This document shows positions 13,205-16,644 of a stretch of 16,644 bases of DNA, piece after piece (within the stretch, counting starts at the first letter, position 1; every line of letters starts with the position of its first letter). Made by a program: the position numbers and the translations under genes. Source of the DNA: Bacteroidota bacterium (GTDB lineage Bacteria > Bacteroidota > Bacteroidia > Flavobacteriales > Flavobacteriaceae); the NCBI GenBank assembly GCA_023427845.1, contig JAEYZX010000047.1:1-16644 (forward strand), read 5' to 3'. The notes under the pieces are model-generated. The model worked only from the letters and a program-made list of their open reading frames with translations, was not told the DNA's origin and did no database searches.

Positions 13205-14254
13205 TTAATCTTCTTCGTCATCAGATTTTGCAGCATTCGAAACAGAATAACCACGCCATTTTTCGATCAGCGCCTGCATATCGGCCGGAAGCTCAGTATC
13301 AAAACGCATCATCTCATTTGTAACCGGATGTACAAACCCTAGCGTTTTTGCGTGAAGCGCCTGACGCGGACAAAGTTTGAAACAATTATCGACAAACTGC
13401 TTGTATTTTGTAAAGGTCGTGCCTTTCAGTATCTGGTCGCCGCCGTAACGCGCGTCGTTAAAAAGCGTATGCCCGATATGTTTCATATGGACGCGTATCT
13501 GGTGCGTGCGGCCCGTTTCAAGAATACACGAAACCAATGTCACATAACCAAAACGTTCCAAAACTTTATAGTGAGTCACCGCCGGCTTCCCAATTTCGGG
13601 ATCGGCAAAAACCGACATCAGCATACGGTCTTTTACGTGCCTTGCTATATTTCCTTCGATCGTGCCTTCGTCCTCCTTGACATTTCCCCACACCAATGCA
13701 ATGTATTCGCGTTCGGTAGTTTTATATTCAAATTGTTTCGCTAGATGTGAAAGAGCAGCTTCGGTCTTCGCAATCACAAGCAGTCCGGAAGTATCCTTAT
13801 CTATTCGATGCACCAAACCGGGACGTTCACTGCTGTTTAGCGGCAGGTTTTCAAAATGGTAGGCAAGTGCGTTTACAAGCGTGCCGGTGTAATTACCATG
13901 CCCGGGATGTACAACCAGCCCCGGAGGTTTGTTGATCAGCAGCAGCGAATCGTCTTCATATACTATGTCAAGCGGAATGTTTTCGGGATCGACGCGGTTT
14001 TCAAATGGCGGATGCGCGAGCAATATCCGCACTACATCAAAAGGTTTTACCCGATAATTTGACTTTACGGGAATATCGTTCACATAAATATCCCCTGCCG
14101 ATGCAGCGTTCTGGATTTTATTTCGCGTTGCGTTCGGCAGCAGCCCCATCAGGAATTTATCGATGCGAAGCAATGCCTGGCCACGAGGTACCTCAAACCG
14201 GAAATGCTCAAATAAGTCGTCGTCGAGTTCCGGTGTATCGATGTTATTCTCCAT
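13205..14254 (-). CDS. RluD-type 23S rRNA pseudouridine synthase
   Basis: This 349-residue RluA-family enzyme converts uridines in large-subunit rRNA to pseudouridine. An S4 RNA-binding domain occupies about 28-75 (LRIDKFL, then VKSNYRVKPFDVV). The catalytic domain follows, with LLLINKPPGLVVHPGHG (104-120), the motif HRIDKDTSGLL (149-159) carrying the catalytic Asp152, and GRTHQIRVHMKHIGHTLFNDARYGG near 245-270. N-terminal (1-20) and C-terminal (SDDEED) acidic tails are extra. RluD subtype is favoured by the S4 domain and length; the exact target sites are not provable here. Its start overlaps the end of the PASTA-domain gene by 11 bases, and yaaA follows 3 bases later, so all three are one operon. 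Confidence 0.94.
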   Translation of the reverse strand: MENNIDTPELDDDLFEHFRFEVPRGQALLRIDKFLMGLLPNATRNKIQNAASAGDIYVNDIPVKSNYRVKPFDVVRILLAHPPFENRVDPENIPLDIVYEDDSLLLINKPPGLVVHPGHGNYTGTLVNALAYHFENLPLNSSERPGLVHRIDKDTSGLLVIAKTEAALSHLAKQFEYKTTEREYIALVWGNVKEDEGTIEGNIARHVKDRMLMSVFADPEIGKPAVTHYKVLERFGYVTLVSCILETGRTHQIRVHMKHIGHTLFNDARYGGDQILKGTTFTKYKQFVDNCFKLCPRQALHAKTLGFVHPVTNEMMRFDTELPADMQALIEKWRGYSVSNAAKSDDEED

Positions 14255-14861
14255 CTACCGCCTCCTCTTCTTCTACCGGCATTTCGATCGGCTCTTCAAT
14301 CTCCTCAAAACCAATTTTGCCATCGCCCAGTACCAGGTCGATTACCGAAGATCTCCAAACCTTATCGCCCGGTTTCAGTTTTTTGCCATCCATCCACATT
14401 TCAAGCACCATATCTTTTCCGAGATAGGGCTTGTATGTAATTTTTCCTTCCACAAGTCCGGCAGCTTTTAATGTGGGTGCCGCCTGACGGTATGTTTTTT
14501 CAATCAAATCCGGAACACGTACCGATGTAAATCCGCCCGAATTGATTTTAATGTAAATTTTCCGGTCTTCCTTCACTTTGGCTCCGGCAACGGGTTCCTG
14601 CGTTACCACGCTGTATTTTGGATAATCTTTATGATAATCAACAGTATCCAGCAATACATAATCAAGGTCGATCGCATGTAATTTTTCTTCAACCTGCTCC
14701 TCTGTAAGTTTGCTGAGATCGGGCACCGTTATTTCTTCACCATGATTGGTTTTGAATGTCAGCCAGTGCATCATCAGAAAAATCAGAACAGCAAAAATGG
14801 CGACAGCGGCTAGAATTTGATATAAGAAAACGCGGCTGCGCAGATAATTTCGAAGGCTCAT
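14244..14861 (-). CDS. membrane-anchored PASTA-domain protein
   Basis: This 205-residue inner-membrane protein has a short cytoplasmic start (MSLRNYLRSRV), one transmembrane helix (about 12-36), and two PASTA domains facing the periplasm (about 44-110 and 112-180). The repeats show the family's ITVPDLSKLTEEQVEEKL and VRVPDLIEKTYRQAAPTLKAAGL openings. It ends in a Glu-rich tail. PASTA domains bind peptidoglycan or muropeptides in Ser/Thr kinases and PBPs, but no kinase domain is present here. ATG 14861 is chosen over 14879: the -7 box at 14877-14884 overlaps the latter and would start transcription near 14870. The gene overlaps the rluD-type gene by 11 bases and is divergent from ddl. This cell-wall neighbourhood is conserved in Bacteroidota. 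Confidence 0.9.
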   Translation of the reverse strand: MSLRNYLRSRVFLYQILAAVAIFAVLIFLMMHWLTFKTNHGEEITVPDLSKLTEEQVEEKLHAIDLDYVLLDTVDYHKDYPKYSVVTQEPVAGAKVKEDRKIYIKINSGGFTSVRVPDLIEKTYRQAAPTLKAAGLVEGKITYKPYLGKDMVLEMWMDGKKLKPGDKVWRSSVIDLVLGDGKIGFEEIEEPIEMPVEEEEAVDGE

Positions 14862-14876
14862 AATTAAAGTTTGTCG

Positions 14877-14884
14877 CAAAGATA
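14877..14884 (-). promoter_or_regulatory. -7 box of the PASTA-rluD-yaaA operon
   Basis: The minus strand reads TATCTTTG, an exact consensus match, with CTG at 14905-14907 as a weak -33 (20-base spacing). A start near 14870 gives a leader of about 9 bases to ATG 14861. Confidence 0.55.
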
Positions 14885-14994
14885 TAAAATACTGCCGCGA
14901 AAATCAGTCCGAATTCGGATTTCACGGGGATAAAAAGTAAACGTGGTGACGACCTAATAATTGTGAATGCAGGCTATGCAATCAAAAAAAATGA

Positions 14995-15002
14995 TAAATT
15001 TG
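14995..15002 (+). promoter_or_regulatory. -7 box of the ddl-coaD operon
   Basis: TAAATTTG matches the consensus, and the predicted start near 15009 gives a leader of about 15 bases to ATG 15024. This argues against the upstream in-frame ATG at 14967. The nearest TTG (14961-14963) is too far away (31 bases) to be a normal -33. Confidence 0.5.
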
Positions 15003-15023
15003 TTAGCAGTTAAAACCAATGCA

Positions 15024-16010
15024 ATGAACGTAGCTGTTGTCATGGGCGGATATTCCGATGAGTCGGTTATATCGTTGCGAAGTGGCCAATTGATCCTCAA
15101 CAATCTCGACCTTAAAAAGTACAAAACCTTCGAAATACATATTTTGTCCGATGGATGGAACGCAATCGTTGAGGGCAAAAAATTTCCGATAGACAAATCC
15201 GATTTTTCATTCGAATCTGAACACGGAAAAACCAAATTTGATGTCATCGTAAATACGATTCACGGAACTCCCGGTGAAGATGGACATATGCAGGCTTATT
15301 GGGAACTCCTTGAAATCCCTTATACGGGTTGCAGCTTCTACCATTCTGCGCTGACGTTCAATAAACGCGATACATTATCGGTTTTATCGAAATTCAATAT
15401 TCCTAAAGCAAAGTCGATTTACCTCTCAAAAGGAGATGAAGTAAACGGCGCCGAAATTGCAGACCAGCTCGGATTACCATTTTTCGTAAAACCGAATCAG
15501 TCCGGGAGCAGCCTCGGAATCTCGAAAGTCAGCGATTTAACCGACTTGCCAAAAGCACTCGATTTTGCTTTCGCGGAAGACAAGGACATATTGATCGAAT
15601 CATTTCTTGATGGCACCGAAGTTTCTGTCGGCGTACTCAATTATAAAGGAAAAACGACTGTTCTCGGCCTGACGGAAATTGTACCGGAAACCGAATTTTT
15701 CGATTACGCGGCAAAATATCTTGGCAAATCGGAAGAAATAACACCTGCCCGATTATCGCCCGAGGTCGCAAAACGAATTACCGAAACTGCCACGAAAGTT
15801 TATGAAGCACTCGGAATGACCGGATTTACGCGAACCGATTTCATCATCATGAACGATATCCCTCATTTTATAGAAATGAATACAAATCCGGGGCTTTCGC
15901 CGCAAAGCATTTTCCCGCAGCAGGCAAGGCATGCAAACATTGCGTTTTCAGACCTGCTCGACAACGAAATCGAATTGGCATTTAATAGAAAATCATTATG
16001 GCGAAAATAG
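15024..16010 (+). CDS. ddl: D-alanine--D-alanine ligase
   Basis: This 328-residue ATP-grasp enzyme joins two D-alanines for peptidoglycan precursors in the cytoplasm. It starts MNVAVVMGGYSDESVISLRSG, typical of Ddl; the 19 residues available upstream from ATG 14967 are not conserved and precede the predicted promoter. Key segments are IHGTPGEDG (79-87), the ATP-binding KPNQSGSSLGISKV (about 152-165), the loop EFFDYAAKYLG (about 227-237), TRTDFI and the metal-binding end EMNTNPGLSPQSIFPQ (about 288-303). Nothing essential appears missing. The stop overlaps the coaD start by 13 bases, so the two are translationally coupled. It lies divergent from the PASTA-domain gene, placing two cell-wall functions side by side. 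Confidence 0.96.
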   Translation: MNVAVVMGGYSDESVISLRSGQLILNNLDLKKYKTFEIHILSDGWNAIVEGKKFPIDKSDFSFESEHGKTKFDVIVNTIHGTPGEDGHMQAYWELLEIPYTGCSFYHSALTFNKRDTLSVLSKFNIPKAKSIYLSKGDEVNGAEIADQLGLPFFVKPNQSGSSLGISKVSDLTDLPKALDFAFAEDKDILIESFLDGTEVSVGVLNYKGKTTVLGLTEIVPETEFFDYAAKYLGKSEEITPARLSPEVAKRITETATKVYEALGMTGFTRTDFIIMNDIPHFIEMNTNPGLSPQSIFPQQARHANIAFSDLLDNEIELAFNRKSLWRK

Positions 16011-16456
16011 CAGTATTCCCGGGTTCGTTTGACCCTATAACGCTTGGGCATTACGATATCATCAAGAGAAGCATTCCTCTGTTCGACAAAATCATCGTCG
16101 CAATCGGTATTAATGCCGAAAAGAAATACATGTTCCCAATTGACGACCGCATGCGTTTTATCGAACAAGGTTTTAAAGATGATGCGTCGGTTTCCGTCAT
16201 GACGTATGAAGGGTTGACAATCGATTTTTGCCGGAAAGTCGGCGCCGGGTTCATATTGCGCGGCCTGCGGAATCCGGCCGATTTTGAATTCGAAAAAGCA
16301 ATCGCGCATACGAACCGCCAACTTTCAAATATCGAAACGGTATTTTTGTTGACCGCAGCCGACACTGCGTTTATAAGTTCGAGCATTGTTCGCGACGTCA
16401 TCCGCAATGGCGGCGATTATACGAGTTTTGTACCGGCGTCCGTAATCCTTAAATAA
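15998..16456 (+). CDS. coaD: phosphopantetheine adenylyltransferase
   Basis: This 152-residue nucleotidyltransferase catalyses the fourth step of coenzyme A synthesis, moving an adenylyl group from ATP to 4'-phosphopantetheine. The N-terminal FPGSFDPITLGHYDII (7-22) holds the T/HxGH signature (here TLGH). RGLRNPADFEFEKAIAHTNRQL and the C-terminal ISSSIVRDVIRNGGD complete the active site. The length is normal for the family (about 155-160), with a slightly short C-terminus. It overlaps ddl by 13 bases. Its TAA stop (16454-16456) directly abuts the minus-strand stop of the helicase gene. Confidence 0.97.
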   Translation: MAKIAVFPGSFDPITLGHYDIIKRSIPLFDKIIVAIGINAEKKYMFPIDDRMRFIEQGFKDDASVSVMTYEGLTIDFCRKVGAGFILRGLRNPADFEFEKAIAHTNRQLSNIETVFLLTAADTAFISSSIVRDVIRNGGDYTSFVPASVILK

Positions 16457-16644
16457 TCATCGTTTATCGTCCTCCTTCTTCACGACGTTGCGTGCGATTT
16501 CGATCTTGAACTTTTTTCCTTTCATCTTTTCATCGCGGATGTTTTGAAGCAGCTCTTTAACCTTTTTCGCTTTGACTGCGGCAAATGAAACCTGGTCTTT
16601 GACTTCGATTAATCCGATGTCGCCTTTTTCGAGCTTTCCTTTTT
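16457..16644 (-). CDS. C-terminal end of a DbpA-type DEAD-box RNA helicase (partial)
   Basis: Minus-strand translation from the window edge gives the last 61 residues before the TGA at 16459-16457. They read GKLEKGDIGLIEVKDQVSF, then a Lys-rich helix, then DEKMKGKKFKIEIA. This is the pattern of the DbpA RNA-binding domain (an RRM-like module) that ends DbpA-type DEAD-box ATP-dependent RNA helicases acting in large ribosomal subunit assembly. The helicase core lies outside the window, so the exact subfamily is inferred from this domain alone. A Lys/Glu/Asp tail (KKEDDKR) follows the domain. It converges on coaD with no bases between the two stop codons. Confidence 0.8.
   Translation of the reverse strand, partial: KGKLEKGDIGLIEVKDQVSFAAVKAKKVKELLQNIRDEKMKGKKFKIEIARNVVKKEDDKR

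Noticed and set aside
14967..15023. Upstream in-frame start for ddl
   Set aside because: The added 19 residues are not Ddl-like and the likely -7 box lies downstream of this ATG.
1..16644. CRISPR arrays, insertion sequences, prophage, integrase or toxin-antitoxin genes, tRNA or rRNA genes
   Set aside because: No regularly spaced repeats, transposase or integrase motifs, terminal inverted repeats, or tRNA-like cloverleaf sequences were seen by eye on either strand.

Overview
The window looks like part of a Flavobacterium-type chromosome (phylum Bacteroidota, family Flavobacteriaceae). The evidence is: AT-rich intergenic DNA; weak or absent Shine-Dalgarno sequences; several promoters of the Bacteroidota type (-7 box TAnnTTTG, with a -33 TTG about 22 bp upstream where it is visible); and gene families typical of this group (DUF892 ferritin-like protein, short AraC regulators, a MarR/YceI pair, exported TlpA-like thioredoxins, and the PASTA-rluD next to ddl-coaD cluster). 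No insertion sequence, phage, CRISPR array, tRNA or rRNA was seen.

Layout. 1-159 is the 3' end of an unidentified gene. 181-456 (minus) is a small exported Lys/Thr-rich protein. 636-2204 is a soluble PAS-PAS histidine kinase. 2371-3349 is a two-gene stress-type unit: a DUF892 protein with a histone-H1-like tail, and a hydrophilin-like protein. A bidirectional terminator separates it from a minus-strand AraC regulator and single-domain response regulator (3409-4435). 4770-9927 is a long minus-strand run. In transcription order it encodes an exported TlpA-like thioredoxin, an exported peroxiredoxin/thioredoxin-like protein, a rhodanese, a GapN-like aldehyde dehydrogenase, a cytoplasmic thioredoxin, a second hydrophilin-like protein and an MFS exporter. 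It reads as a thiol-redox and stress cassette. A terminator-like hairpin lies inside it, between the rhodanese and dehydrogenase genes.

10000-10060 is the most striking regulatory region. Two divergent promoters overlap almost completely and symmetrically, and three copies of a TTGTA-N2-TACAA element lie over them. One promoter serves a MarR regulator and a YceI protein (10061-11162). The other serves the thiol-redox run. This suggests that one MarR repressor controls both directions.

11163-11428 holds a strong terminator, a GC-rich block that may be a dispersed repeat, and the promoter of an orphan trpG/pabA-type amidotransferase (11429-11998). A coiled-coil protein of unknown function (12098-12442) converges with zero spacing on a housekeeping minus-strand operon: PASTA-domain protein, RluD-type pseudouridine synthase, YaaA. 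Divergent from that operon are ddl and coaD (15024-16456), whose coding regions overlap. coaD in turn abuts the 3' end of a DbpA-type DEAD-box RNA helicase gene that runs off the window.

Nothing here is a clearly new enzymatic system. The best leads are the symmetric MarR-type divergent control region, the H1-tailed DUF892 protein with its hydrophilin partner, and the internal terminator in the redox run.
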